This document shows, in pieces, positions 1 through 11,739 of a stretch of DNA of 24,650 nucleotides (the stretch's first letter is position 1; each line of letters begins with the position of its first letter). Below the pieces are notes generated by a model. That model did not search any database and had not been told where the DNA came from. It was given only the letters and a program-made list of their open reading frames with translations. Location: positions 1 through 24,650 of the forward strand of contig NW_020170547.1 in the NCBI RefSeq assembly GCF_000524195.1, read 5' to 3'. The position numbers were made by a program, and so were the translations under genes. The DNA comes from Echinococcus granulosus (Eukaryota > Platyhelminthes > Cestoda > Cyclophyllidea > Taeniidae).

Positions 1-1089
1 ACTATATCTTACCGTAAAAACAAGCAAGTCAAGATGCAGTAGAGCCGTTTAAGAACTACTATTGCATAGCAGAGCTACAAAAACCGCCGCATGATGTGAT
101 AAGGGAGTGGTGGGAATAGGCACACGTGATCACATCATCAGACTGAGGCAACTTCGACTGTCAGAAGGCGCGGTTTGGAATCACTGAAGTCTCGAGAGGC
201 ATATTATTGCCACCATGTACATTTACATCGAGAGTGATTCCACACCGTCTGTTCTTCATCTGATGGGGCTGGTTCTTCTGATTTAGCTGTGACTGTGCTG
301 CACATTTATATGCTCATTAATTACACTTCATCCAACTGTTAATCAGCAAAACAGGGTGATGTCGAAATGAGGGATCACTTTTTTCGCAGGGCCAATTGAA
401 GAAGTTCATTGACTTTGATTTCGTGAGTGAGGCTAATGTGACAGGCTAAACACCTCCTTTTACCTCGACAATTAGTTTTCACTGCATATTTAACAAAAAG
501 GCGAATGGTTGGGTTGAATTACGCGAGACGCTTTTCTTGGTCATCAAGCTTACAGTAATCTCTGGAAGCAGTGTAAATATGCTTTCCTTCTTGGCGGTGA
601 ATAAATAAACTGGGTTTTGGACAATGTAGGCAAATTCACGGAACATGGGAGAATTTTTCTGCAAGTTCAAACATGTTTCTTTCAGCCACGTGCTACTTTG
701 TGGTGCGGAGAGCGAGGTTATGGATCAAATTCCACATTTTTACGAATTTCATCTCCTGCTAAGCTTCACATAATTCGGCAAAGATTTTCAAATTGGCACG
801 GAAATGAGTGTAATGGTAGACCTCTCTTTCATTTAAAATTCACTCAAACAAAACGAAGTTTGAGGTCATGAAGGCAAAACCTTGACTTTAATTCAAACGC
901 AGCCATCTTGTCACCTGAGTTCCTCAAGATTGGGCAGAATTCCTTGACACCCAGTGCTCTGGAGAGAAGTGTGAATTAACAAAGGTGGTTTTTAAGGGAA
1001 GCTGGAATGTTTCATTGTTAGTGTTGCGATTATAATATTCATTAGATGTAATACTTTATTTATTTGTTTTTAATTTCAGTTTTCGTAAC
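1..1089. other. Gene-free spacer
   Basis: I see no exon with a usable splice pair and protein-like reading, no RNA gene and no clear repeat. Short open frames around 479-871 look like chance. Confidence 0.5.
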
Positions 1090-1240
1090 GGGGTGGCTTT
1101 AGAGATCCACCAATAGAACTTTGCCAGGAGACCTGGGCTTCCGGGTTGTGCCAATAGCCTCAAATCCTTTTCTACATCGACAACACATATTCTGTCCCAA
1201 CATTTCGTCCTTTGTTTTCTTCAGAGAGGTCTCAGAGTGT
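1090..1240 (+). repeat. Interspersed element, tail copy 1
   Basis: This is a degenerate copy of the tail module that recurs across the first half of the window. The order of landmarks is GACCTGGGCTTCCGGGT, then GCCAATAGCCTCAAATCC, a CATCGACA block, ATATTCTGTCC, and finally TTCTTCAGAGAGGTCTCAG. The same landmarks occur in the same order at 2130, 4410, 5505, 9450, 10275 and 11435 on + and at 6135 and 10850 on -. It is decayed and non-coding. Confidence 0.55.
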
Positions 1241-2129
1241 TTCAAATAGTTCAGAATCAAATTAATTCATTTTATTTTAATGACAGGCCCTCATTAATGA
1301 TGCTTTCTCACTCTTACTTGCGTTTTACTGCATATTTTCTTCGTAAAGGTGAAGTCCTTTCGCTTTCATGATTTTCACTACCTAACAAGTTCTACTCATA
1401 TCCACAGTAAGTAGCTGTCAATTTTCTCAGTTAAGATGAGAGAGGATGGGGGAGTGAAGCAAGGAAAGATACAGTCTCCAGTGGGACCTGGTCTATCCGA
1501 TCGTCAGGTGGAAATAGAGGCCAGAAGTTCCATTCTAAAAGGGCAATGATGTGCACATTTTAATTCCATGTGGATAGATGACGGACAGGAAGGAACATTT
1601 GTGAATGCACTGCCCTTATTTTTCCCCAAATTGGTTTTAGTGCTCCATTAATTTAAAAGTATGTGACAAAAGAGCATAAGATAATAGGAAATAACAGAAT
1701 GTGGGCAACCGGTTCCAGCATGTCTCCCCTGATCACTTATTCAGCAAGCAAAATTAAGTCGGGACAATTATTTTACCACTATTTGTTGTCCCTACTTCAA
1801 ATTTAAAGGCATTTTTAAATGCGATAATTCTTTTCAGGAGATTTAAAACAACGCATTAGTGGCTAGATTCACTGAAGCATATATAATAGGTACGGCTTTT
1901 GTCTCCCTACCTCCGCCTCCACACCTTTTAAACGAGTGGACTAGTTAGATGAAAGCATATTCTAATTGATGCTAGCAAACGGGTACAGAGGATTGCGGTT
2001 ATACCGGTTAGGAGTTCGCTCTTTCTCTCTAGGTGGTAAATGGTGTCCGCTGTATTACCGCTTCTCGCCCGAAAAGTACATTCACACAAAACTGTTTACA
2101 CTTAGAGATCGGTAAAGACGCGGAGCTGA

Positions 2130-2255
2130 AGGCTGCGCTATTGTGCCTTCGGCGGGCGGCTTGGTCTTTGGGCCATGCCAGTAGCCGCCTAGCCCTTCCG
2201 TACGTCAACAATGTTCTTCGTTCTAGCACTATGACTTTCTCCGACTTCAGACAAG
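2130..2255 (+). repeat. Interspersed element, tail copy 2
   Basis: Tail module copy with the landmarks CTTGGTCTTTGGGCCATGCC, AGTAGCCGCCTAGCCCTTCC and GTACGTCAACA, then an ACTATGACTTTCTCCGACTTCAG end. The open frames crossing it on both strands come from the repeat and are not genes. Confidence 0.6.
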
Positions 2256-2799
2256 AAAAGAGGCACCACAGTATCAACACCTCCCGGCACTTTCATACTC
2301 CAAAACACAAACCGTTCCTGTGAAAAAATGATGCATAATTGCAGTCTTATAAAGTTTCCGTGGATCGAATTTAAAAACTGATCCTATATATTCCACCTGA
2401 TTGCTGCAAAGAGCACGACATTCTCGTGATTTGTTGAAGTGGGATTTACATTTCTGAGAGCCTCTTTTCTGACTGGACGTAGAGGTAATGAAATTTGCGA
2501 ATTAGCAAAGCCTCTTTCATGCTCCGTTGAACACAAGTAGGTCCTCAAATCCGCTGCTAAGGCTTCGAGGGAAGTAGGAAGGTGGGTCATAAAAACACAC
2601 TTAGAGAGAGAGGGAGAAGGAGTAAAATCATGTTCCCAGAAGATCCTCTGCAAACTTTGAAGCTGTGCTTCACCGTCAAAATTGAATAACTACATGATTA
2701 CATTATGTGGGGCCCTCTGACGTAAATGGAAAGTACCGCTTTGAGGTCAAATGGGGTGTGTTGGAAATAATCCGGTGAAAGACAAGCTATAAATACAAA

Positions 2800-3600
2800 T
2801 TTTTTAACAATGTGCCAAGTTTTGGTTCTTAAAGCCAGATCAAACGTAATACTTTCTCGTATACCGTCAACAAAAGCACAAAAGTTTTGACTCCCCCATC
2901 AATAAACTGCGTGTCTCATGTTAGATGGTGTATGAATAGAGTGTGGGGTTAACATGTGACATGGTACTTGTGTACATAGTCCAAGCAATTGACACTCAGA
3001 GATGAAACGATCTAGAGATGGCACGGTGACAATGCCATTTATGGTAGACGTGATAAATGGGCTTGCTGATGTGATTCATGTTGGCAGAACACACAACTTG
3101 AACTTAGATTGCCTGAAAAAAGGGCGTCTTTTAGGTGGAAAATGCCCAAAGCCGTTCACATGACCTGATTCTACATAGAAGAATGAAAGATCTTTTACAT
3201 ACAGTAATTAACCGTGGTGAAAACAGCCCCATTTACTAAAACGATAGTGCAAAGCGTAGGTAAACAATCTTGACAAGTAGAAAAGGTAATGTCTTATCTA
3301 AATCATTGTTCTTAGTTAATACATCATTTCTGTTTGTTGGTGGCTTATAAAAATAAACTGTGTGATCTTGCAAGGTAAAAAATTGACAAGCCTGTGATGG
3401 AATTCATTGGATTGTCTGCCACTCATTTCAAAGTGCCAATTCGGCCAATTGGTTTAAAGATAAAAATTGCTACCACCTAAACGGATGAAATAAAGTTGGT
3501 CTCTAGCGGTAAAATAGCTTGGCACAACACAAATAAGGTAGATTTATTATATCATCTCTCCGCCCTCCCTAGCTCTGCCCGTTTCCATTTGACTTAATGT
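2800..3600 (+). repeat. Interspersed element, 5' segment (copy on +)
   Basis: This segment matches the reverse complement of about 11740-12450 in colinear blocks. Shared blocks include AAGCACAAAAG, AAACTGCGTGTCTCATG, a CTTGACAAG..AAAGGTAATG block, a TCTGCCACTCA block, and CACAAATAAGGT followed by TCCCTCC and TCTGCC. Divergence is high with small indels, so the copies are old. I cannot read an intact protein in it. It runs on, about 260 bases later, into the core segment at 3860, so the two are treated as parts of one element. Confidence 0.6.
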
Positions 3601-3859
3601 GTTTTTTCGCCTAGAGTTCCACAAAATTGAGTTAGGTTTAGATTGAATTCAAGACAACTTTTTGTAACTACTGCATTGACCCAAGGCTTTCTAAAAACAA
3701 AAGAGATAATAATCAGCGTAATATGTATTGCCTATCAACCGAAGAGCTGGGGGCTGCAGGCTTGGTCTGGAGACAATGCCCGCCCAATAAAAGCACAGTG
3801 GCGAAGTCCCTGTGTGATTGGTTGCCAAAATGGAGAGTTAAAAGAACAGCGTCGAGGTT

Positions 3860-4380
3860 AGGCTTATTTATACCGCCTCACAATCATCCACCCCTAAACA
3901 CGTGGTGTGTGATAAATTCAAAGAGAATGGGACCCTGTTTCGGTGCCCAGTGGGCTACGACATTGCCAAGACGTCCCTTTCTTTGGTGCTTACCTGATCT
4001 TAAAATTATCCCAAAATCGATGATTGAAACGTCTTGGCTTTCCTTTTTCTTCTTTTTCCCTAGGTAGAAATAAGGAATTGATAAGAAAATCAAGGGGAAA
4101 TATTAGGTGATTTGTTTGGTGATACATGAAAACGGGATCTACTGACTTACTTTTGAAAAAGTCTATTAAGAACTGAATCACTAGAATTTGGACTTTTTTT
4201 TACTTTTTAAACAGATCAAAAATTTGTTTCGCCTTTTCGTGCTGACCGCAGGTCAGCCAGTCAGTCACTCAGTCATGGGTCACAGTGAGGTCACGGAAAA
4301 ATCTACATGTCACTTTGGTTGTGACCTCGACAATGCGACCTGCTTTTACGGCGTTAGTCATCACTGTTTTCCTTCCATTG
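3860..4380 (+). repeat. Interspersed element, core segment (copy on +)
   Basis: Inverted homologue of about 10870-11350. Shared blocks are AAACACGTGGT, TTGCCAAG followed by CCCTTTC, CTAGAATTTG, AAATTTGTTT.GCC, TGACCGCAGGT, GTCAGTCAG, CAGTGAGGTCA and CCTCGACA.TG. The 3' half also resembles about 6150-6370 on -. The open frame of 114 codons at 3723-4067 overlaps it and has no protein-like character. Confidence 0.6.
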
Positions 4381-4409
4381 TTTACTAAACTATCGATTTC
4401 GATAACAGA

Positions 4410-4545
4410 CCAGCTAAGGGCTCATCCTTTGTACTTTCGCCGAATGACTTGACCTACAAGGCATGTCAGTAATCATTCAGCCATTCTGTATGTCGTCAGT
4501 AAAATGTCGTCTTTCTTCTTCACAAAAGTCCCGTAGTGCTAAAAT
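4410..4545 (+). repeat. Interspersed element, tail copy (joined to core at 3860)
   Basis: The tail module directly follows the core segment: GGCTCATCC, a GACTTGACCTACAAGGCATG block, TCAGTAATCATTCAGCC, TTCTGTATGTCGTCA, then GTCTTCTTCACAAAAGTC. A core followed by this tail is also found on - at 10700-11350 and at 5985-6370, which supports one composite element. Confidence 0.55.
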
Positions 4546-5504
4546 CACCTCAATTACGAATCTTTTAACAGTTGAAGGTCATCTTAATTTTCGTGAAGAT
4601 TCTCATTAAAATGGAGGAATTGGCCGACAAATAGGCGACCTTAAATAAGGGATTTAATCTTTCTCGAATGCAAGGCAAAACAAATAGGTGGATAGTTCCA
4701 CTCCATTAAAATGTGTTTTTAAAGAATAGACACTGAACATAAGGAGCGTCAGCAACAGCTGTATCGCCTGGAGACTTCCTCGAAGACAAAAGAAAATGTA
4801 TAACTCCGACAGAATCTGCGGTGTAGGTGCACAGAACGCCTTGGGGCTACCGACAAGGCTGCTATGCGCAGGTACAATAGAGAAGTAAAAAAACGTGGTC
4901 GTTGTGATTTGAAAAATTTTGACATAATGATTTAACCACCATTGTTGGGTTCTGGGGACAAGTGATGCTTCAAAAATCTTACTTTTATTAAGTAGGAAGA
5001 GATTCTACTCCTGAAGCCAATTTCCATCTAATCCTTCATTCCAAATCAAGTTTTCTCACAATGCAAAAATTCTATTGCTCTTCATTTTGAGATGATCAAG
5101 TCTGAGAGCATGACATAAATATTTGGAGCTTATGAAGCCAGTTTTTCTCTTTTAAATGAATAGGCTTGTTAGGCGTAATTAAAAACTGTCAATTGTACAT
5201 CGACCATCTACTGAACATCATGGTGCTTTGTCTTGATGCCAAACTTTCAAACTACAAGACGAGGAAATCTATGAAGGGTGGGACTTTGATATGGAGCTAG
5301 AAGTAGATCCAGCATAACTTGTAATAAGTTGGGTAGGAAGAAGCAATCGCATTATTGGGCGTGGTGGAATAATCTGCCCGCATTGTAGTTAGAGAAACAA
5401 TCAGAAGGGAGAAAAGGTTGGGAGGAAATACTCAACAGGAGACGCAGCAAGAGAATTTACGTGCCATATTCCTGATTAACTCTCTATTATTGGCTATGGA
5501 TCAC

Positions 5505-5650
5505 TTGAGGGCTCCGCCAATGACCTCTGCCGAGAGACCTGGCCTCCAAACTATGCCAGTAGCTACCAAGTACCTCTGCTTGTTGGCAGTGGATTTTCTG
5601 CCGGAGTATCATATCTTCTTTTGTCTTCGGGTAAGTCTTGTGTCAATACA
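5505..5650 (+). repeat. Interspersed element, tail copy 3
   Basis: Tail module copy: ACTTGAGGGCTCCGCCAATG, GACCTGGCCTCCAAACTATG, CCAGTAGCTACCAAGTACC, GCCGGAGTATCATATCTTC, TTCGGGTAAGTCTTG. It is close to the minus-strand copy at 5985-6135 and lies tail-to-tail with it, about 340 bases away. A 104-codon open frame crosses it, and its similarity to the minus copy comes from the shared nucleotide repeat. Confidence 0.6.
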
Positions 5651-5984
5651 TCTTCATCCACGTTATGGAAACCTACGATCCAAGCAGCAATTGATGAGAT
5701 CAAATGGAAAACCAGCCTTGACTGCTGGTTAGAATGGAACACCAGCACGTCTTCTTTTTACTCTAAATAGGCTTCTCCTATCTGTCTTCCTCTTCCCCTT
5801 GGAGTCACAGCAGCTGCGGATATAAGTAGAGCTTGTAGGACATTAAGAATTATGAAATCAAAAAAGTAGGTTCACCCTGATAAAATAAGTAGTTTTTTTG
5901 CAAGATCCAACGTAAGATCCTTGTCTATGGGAGTCTACAACTGTAAGGAAAATACTTGAATTGATCTCTACCATACATAGCGCC

Positions 5985-6370
5985 GTGCAACCTCTCTGAA
6001 TACGAAAGAAGACATAGTACTCGGGCAGAATATATATCGTTGACCTGCGGAGGTGCTTGAACTCTACTGGCATGACTTGGAGGTCAGGCCTCACCATGGG
6101 TGTACAATGGCGGGGCCCTCAAGTGGACCATTACCCAAACCGAGCGTTAATCGAATGATTACAGTGCTATAAATAAAGTAAGTCACAATTGCAAGGTCAA
6201 TGTTTTTTCTTTCTGCCAAGGAGAAAATGTCAAGGAAACATCCTGACCTTCTCCAAAAGCCACCGCTTGTTAACTTTACAATCCGCGCTTGAGACGGTTT
6301 TTTCCAAAATGGAGACATTCCAATGCCAGAGCAAGTGCGCACGAAATCGGGGCCAAAGTTCTAACTTTCC
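5985..6370 (-). repeat. Interspersed element, core end plus tail (minus copy)
   Basis: Read on the minus strand from 6370: a GCCCCGATTTCGTGCGC block matching the core, a CATTGACCTTGCAATTGTG block, a TTAACGCTCGGTTTGGGTAA block, then CACTTGAGGGCCCCGCCATT and the tail module with GACCTCCAAGTCATGCC, CCCGAGTACTATGTCTTC and TTCAGAGAGG. The junction TTAAC.CTCGGTTT is shared with the minus copy near 10850, so core and tail belong to the same unit. Confidence 0.6.
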
Positions 6371-9300
6371 GACTAAGGGTTGTATTTCGTTTGAGTGACT
6401 AGCGAATGGTTAACTGTTAAGTGAAGGCTGCATCTATCACTGTACTCATTTCCGCGCCGGTGTGCAAATCAGCTGTCAAATTACATGTAGCTCAACAGGG
6501 AGTACGCTTCATGTAAATATAGAATCGCTTCCATATTCCTTCGCCACTCCATTCATTAAAAGAGAAGTAATCTATGGCTGAAGGAAGATTGCTTGAACCT
6601 AGTGACAATTACTCGCCTTTTCGTGATTCTGATCACAAATATGTCAATTACATCCTCAACATGAGACGATTCTACACGATTTCGTAAATTTGACCACATC
6701 ATATAATACCGCGTTTATTTGCAGACAAGGATTGCACATTTAAACCACCTTTTGGAAAATCCTCAGAATCCACATTTGTGCTTCATGTCTAAGGAAGTCG
6801 CCCTACGGTGTTCAAATTGCTCATTTATGTGCAAATGGAAACGCAGCTAAGAATATAAACAAAAAAACATTTGTCGAGGCAAAAAAAGGCATAAGCATAA
6901 AAGGGTCAGAAAAAAAGGGTCACTCGCTCGAAATCTGCGATCACCAAATCAAAGTCGCTTATTTATTTTACCTGACTCACCAATTGTGACAACATCCTTG
7001 AGAAGTGCCATTTGGTGTGAAAAAATCGCCTTAACGAACAATAAACATGCTGGAGTTAAATATGCAGCACAGCAACTGATAAATCAAATAAAAACCAACA
7101 CTTTCAGGTAAAGAATTAACTGCTTGGATTCAGTAGTAGTGAGAATCTGCATGATGGAAATGATACGCTTTTCGAGACTTCAGTGATTTCAGACCTCACC
7201 TGCTAACAGCCGAAGTTGCTTCAGTCTGGCGTTATTATCAACTGTGCCTATGTCTACCTCTGTCTTCCCCAATCAAAGAACTATTTTAATAACTTCTCCC
7301 TAGAATAACCAGTCTTAAACGGCGGTATCACCTCGTGACTTGGTATACTTATACGGTGCAAACTAGACAAATGATGCCTCTATACGGAACGTCTTTGTAT
7401 GGCGTGTTAATCTTAGGCCCTCCAAGGCAGGTAAAATATCCTTCAACTCCCACCAAGGTTAAGTTTTAGCTTTATACTGCTAATATGAGTGCGCACCGAA
7501 AGAAATGCAGGAAATGCAAGATATTTTGTTTATTCCAGCTTCATCTTTCACGTACCCCCTTTGACAGCTGATAGGAGGGCCACGTGAGCAAGTGAATGCG
7601 TGGGAGCTGACGAGATAATTGTGGGAGACTCCCATGTGGTGCATGTGACAGTGACAGGAGTGCAGCAGCATTTATTAAAGCCAATCTTTCACTCATTTAA
7701 ATGGAGGGCCTTTCAGGTCAAATAATGGCTCTAAGCTTTAAAAAAATTGGCAAATTCATTTGGCTACAATGGTGTTTTGCTTGATAGGTTTTGGAATTCC
7801 TACCGCCATTTATAATTAGTTTTCACGCCAGATTGTTACTTGCATTCTGATGACGAATGCTAGTAGGCAATTAAGCAGAGCAAACCATATAGCCATAAAT
7901 TACATGTGTTTTCACTATAATTTATCCTGTTTTCTGCGTTCAAATTCAAAGGGTAAAAGATCCCCTTGCACTTGGATTTTTTGTGTTATGTGGAAAAGGT
8001 CTTCAAGGAGGTAGAAATCCATGTGAATACTTTAAAACGACTTTTAATGGGATAGTAACTTGGCTTTTATTTTTGGATAGAGCCTATAATTTTCTACCGA
8101 CATGCTGTGGTGATAAAATTAAAGCGCCATTTGAGGGTTTGGCTTGTTTTTGGTGTGAGATAGACTATTGCCAATAGGCAGTCACATCAGAGTTATTTGA
8201 CACCGTAGTATGTAAATGTAGAGGCAATAATTGTAAACTTTTTGCACCTTGTTAACCACTTCCCCCCTGGACAGTAGGCGATTTGCCATAGATTCTTAAA
8301 TAGGCAGTATGGCAGTGAACCAAAGCGCTTTCTTTATATGAATAGGCATCTCAGTGATGGGCAACTTCCCAATCATCTTTTTAAACTGCAAAGTTAAAAG
8401 GAACAAAATTATTTTATTAATGAATGTATCATGAGGTGGTTTTAAAAGCCTTTTAAAAAATAATGTTCCTAAAATGGGACCTGGAAGATCACAAATAGGA
8501 GGACAAAGCGGTTAATGTAAGTTTAAATTTTCGAGAAAAACAGACAAGTGAGATATGTGGAGTAACACGCACGAAATTCTTTCTTTTATTAAAGACCGAA
8601 AAAAGATAGCCGTTTGAAAGGATAGCTCATATGTCACAACATTTGAAAGACGGCCATGAAGATCTCCGTTCAACGTCCACTTGAGATAGATCTATCAATG
8701 AAGGTGTTGGTGGAATAAGTTGATTACGAACGACCACGCAGTGTCATCACATTTTCCTCCCTTCACATGATCCCCGATCTCTTCGATAACTTTCCGTCTT
8801 CCAAGCGCTCATCCTCTGGTCATAGTGAATGCTTATGACAAAAATTGTTTGTCAGTTGATTTAATACATGTCAAAGAGAGTGGACTTGCAGCAAAAGAGT
8901 GTGTAACAGCTTCACAAGTCCACAGATATTTTGTCCGGTAATAATTTTTGCATTAGATTTGTCATTCTTCGATGTCGGCGAGGCCGCCTTTGAAATAGAT
9001 CCACTTCCTTATAATCAACTGTAGGTGGTTTTTCAAGTCAGTCAAATCATACAACCCCACCTAGTAAGGGCGGAAATAGGAGTAAGATAGAGAGGGCTTC
9101 TTTGAGAATAGAAAAAGGTACCATTGGTACTAATTTTTCCTCCTTCTTGCCTTAAATTCTGTGATTCCGAAAATAATGAGGCAAATCTACCAATGCGATA
9201 TTGCAAAATCGAATAACAGAGCATCGGATTATACGAAGAACGCATTGAATTTTTTATTCTCTTAATTCAATCATAATGAATTTGGATGATGCCTGATCCG

Positions 9301-9449
9301 ACGACTAAATACGTCTGCGTCATAGGGAGAATTTATCCGACTAGTTGGTTTTAAAATCTACAAGCATTTGTCAGTTTCCTTTGTCAACTTTACTTCACGA
9401 TTCTCCTTTTCATTTGACAAGTGTTTGAATAACAGTTGAATATTTATTA
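6371..9449. other. Gene-free spacer
   Basis: About 3 kb of AT-rich sequence with scattered short open frames of 60-67 codons on both strands. I see no supported exon, RNA gene or clear tandem repeat. It may hold further decayed copies of the interspersed element that are too diverged to call by eye. Confidence 0.5.
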
Positions 9450-9570
9450 GGCTCCGGTGCTGTATTGCCGCCGGGAGGCCTGGTCTCCAGGCCATATCGG
9501 CAGCCCTCATGCCCTTCTTTGCGCCGACAGGACACGTCTACTCGTGTCTTCAGGAGAGTCTCGGGCTGCA
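9450..9570 (+). repeat. Interspersed element, tail copy 4
   Basis: Tail module copy: GGCTCCGGTGCTGTATTGCC, GAGGCCTGGTCTCCAGGCC, a CGGCAGCCCTCATGCCCTTC block, GCGCCGACA, then GTGTCTTCAGGAGAGTCTCG. Two overlapping open frames of 76 and 82 codons here are repeat sequence. Confidence 0.6.
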
Positions 9571-10274
9571 ACAGTACCTCCAACTCTCAGCACTTTTGTG
9601 CGTCTAAAAGTAGACCTGTTTTCCAAAATAATTTTGCCTCTTTACATCTTCGAGGAAGACGAGGAGTGCTATACAAACAGACAATAGCGTGGGTAAAATC
9701 TAGGTACTTCTAGGTAACAAAATAGTTTTTACAAACAAGGAGAAATATCCCTATCCATCTCTCATGCAGTTTTGTGATAATCCTGAAATTGGTGCTGCAA
9801 ATTTTACCTGAATACTGCATGGATTCCTGATAGCATCAATGTCTTCTTCATTTTATTAGATTGGCTATGGGAAAAGTATCGTTTTGATTAAGAATCCTGC
9901 ACTTTTACAAGTCGAGAGTCGAATTTAGTAGAAGTGGGACTAAGATGATTGAATTCGGCAACAATCTAATCTAAATTGTCAAAATAATTTCACTCAACCT
10001 ACCTTTATTGGGAAAAAGGGACAAAAGTTACCAGTAGAACGTTGAAACAACTTGGAGAAATGAAGAATTTCGGTGTTAAATTAACGGACTAGGGGTGAAC
10101 TTGGCTTTTGAAATGGAATTTATTTTTACTTGATGAAGGTAAGATTTCTAAGACATCAATTGGGCCCTTTACCCTAACAGTAGTAATTAAATTATCATGG
10201 GAAATTTTTATTGTTTTGATGGTTGTGTAATGCTCCACTTGTTTGACTCTCGGTTTTAGGGAACAGTCCAATTT

Positions 10275-10420
10275 GAGGCGCCGCCATTATACCTCCGTTA
10301 AACAGTCTAGCCTGGCTTCTGGGTCTTGCCAATAGCCCTAAGCCCTTCTTCACGTCAACACTAAGTATTCCGGCATATGATTATGCCTTTTTTGTCTTTA
10401 GGGAAGTCTTGAGGCGATAC
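10275..10420 (+). repeat. Interspersed element, tail copy 5
   Basis: One of the clearest tail copies: GAGGCGCCGCCATTATACC, GCCTGGCTTCTGGGTC, TTGCCAATAGCCCTAAGCCC, TTCACGTCAACACTAAG, TTTGTCTTTAGGGAAGTCTT. It is preceded by GACTCTCGGTTTTAGGG, the same junction seen upstream of the minus copies. Confidence 0.65.
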
Positions 10421-10699
10421 GGTTTCTACTGCTGTTTCTTACGTTCAATGCAACTGACGGCGGAGAGCGCTCACTTTATCAAGGCATATTTTGCATTGCT
10501 GAACTCCCTTGACAGGCCGTAATTTTCCACCTACTAATCTCGACCCCTCATTTGTGAAAGATTTAATCACTATTTCAAGTTTCACTGAACACCTACGTAC
10601 ACCTATTTAGCCACCATTTAATTCATCGTAATGGAGATCTTTATGACAAGCTAAACAGATCTTTTGGCATTACAGAATTGGGAACTAATTTCATTTTAG

Positions 10700-11350
10700 C
10701 ACCCAAGACTTTTTTAAAGGCAACAGAAGTCATAGTACTTGCTTTGGCGATATACAGAAGGGCTGAAAGGCTATCATCTCGCCTAAGAGGTCAGGCCGCC
10801 CGGTGGAAGTTCACTGGCGGAGCCATAAGGACCCCTTTACAAAAACCGAGAGTTAAATAAACACATTTACACAGTGATATCCAACATGTGGTAAAAACAG
10901 ACCACAATGTCGAGGCCACAGCCAAAAACGTGTTGCTTTCGTTTGCTTGACCTCACTGTTATCGATGGCTGACTGACTAACCTGCGGTCAACAAAAAACA
11001 GGCAAAACAAATTTACAAACAGTTTAATAGAAATAAAAAAATGCAAATTCTAGAGCTTTAGATGAATGCCTCATTACTCTAACGAATCGCCTATCATTTT
11101 CTGGTTGTTTTCATACACTTTTCATAAGCTCAACTACGAAGGACCAGAAAAGGGAATTGCTAGGACGTCACAATCACCATTCTTAGCAGAGCTTTCAAGA
11201 TATCATGCCTGTAGGACTCATGCCTATATGGTAACCTTCGAAAGGGGCGCCTTGGCAAACTCCCATCCTATCTGACACTGAAACAAAGTCTCACAACCAT
11301 TGCCTTTCACCATAGACCACGTGTTTATCAGTCTATGTTTGTAAGGGTAT
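10700..11350 (-). repeat. Interspersed element, core plus tail (minus copy)
   Basis: Inverted homologue of 3860-4545. On the minus strand it reads AAACACGTGGT, TTGCCAAGGCGCCCCTTTC, CTAGAATTTGCAT, GTTGACCGCAGGTTAGTCAG, AACAGTGAGGTCA, GGCCTCGACATTGTGG, then ACTCTCGGTTTTTGTAAAGG and the tail with TGGCTCCGCC, GCGGCCTGACC, TTTCAGCCCTTCTGTATATC, AGTACTATGACTTCTG and AAAAAAGTCTTGGG. Confidence 0.6.
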
Positions 11351-11434
11351 TGGATCAAACCTAATCTCGGCGTTTTGGTGCAATATTTCAATTATTTTTT
11401 TAAAAAAACTTGGCTTAGGTTACGCAGGCACTTG

Positions 11435-11565
11435 AGGGCTTCGCCATTATACCTCCTTTAGGCGACCTCACTTTCGGCCCATGTCAGCAGTCCACCCTTC
11501 CCTACGTCAACAGACCACGCTCTGTCGGGGTGTTATGCCGTCGATTGTCTTCAGGGCAGTCTTGG
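11435..11565 (+). repeat. Interspersed element, tail copy 6, cut by the gap
   Basis: Tail module copy in the opposite orientation to the minus element around it: CACTTGAGGGCTTCGCCATT, ATACCTCC, GGCCCATGTCAGCAGTCC, CCTACGTCAACAGACC, GTCTTCAGGGCAGTCTTGG. It ends at the assembly gap. Its position between two parts of the minus-strand element suggests a nested insertion or a scaffold join at a repeat. Confidence 0.6.
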
Positions 11566-11665
11566 NNNNNNNNNNNNNNNNNNNNNNNNNNNNNNNNNNN
11601 NNNNNNNNNNNNNNNNNNNNNNNNNNNNNNNNNNNNNNNNNNNNNNNNNNNNNNNNNNNNNNNNN
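11566..11665. other. Assembly gap (100 N)
   Basis: Exactly 100 ambiguous bases, a usual placeholder length for a gap of unknown size. The frame reported across it is meaningless. Confidence 0.98.
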
Positions 11666-11739
11666 AATGCTAAAGTACTTACGTAACCCTAATTTAATTC
11701 CCCCTTACAGCCCATGAAATCTAGGGAACCCTCAAGTGT

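Noticed and set aside
3723..4067. 114-codon plus-strand open frame
   Set aside because: It overlaps the interspersed element core, ends in a phenylalanine run from a T-rich tract, and has no motif.
5418..5732. 104-codon plus-strand open frame resembling the minus-strand frame at 5858-6097
   Set aside because: The resemblance comes from two copies of the nucleotide tail repeat. Other copies break the frame.
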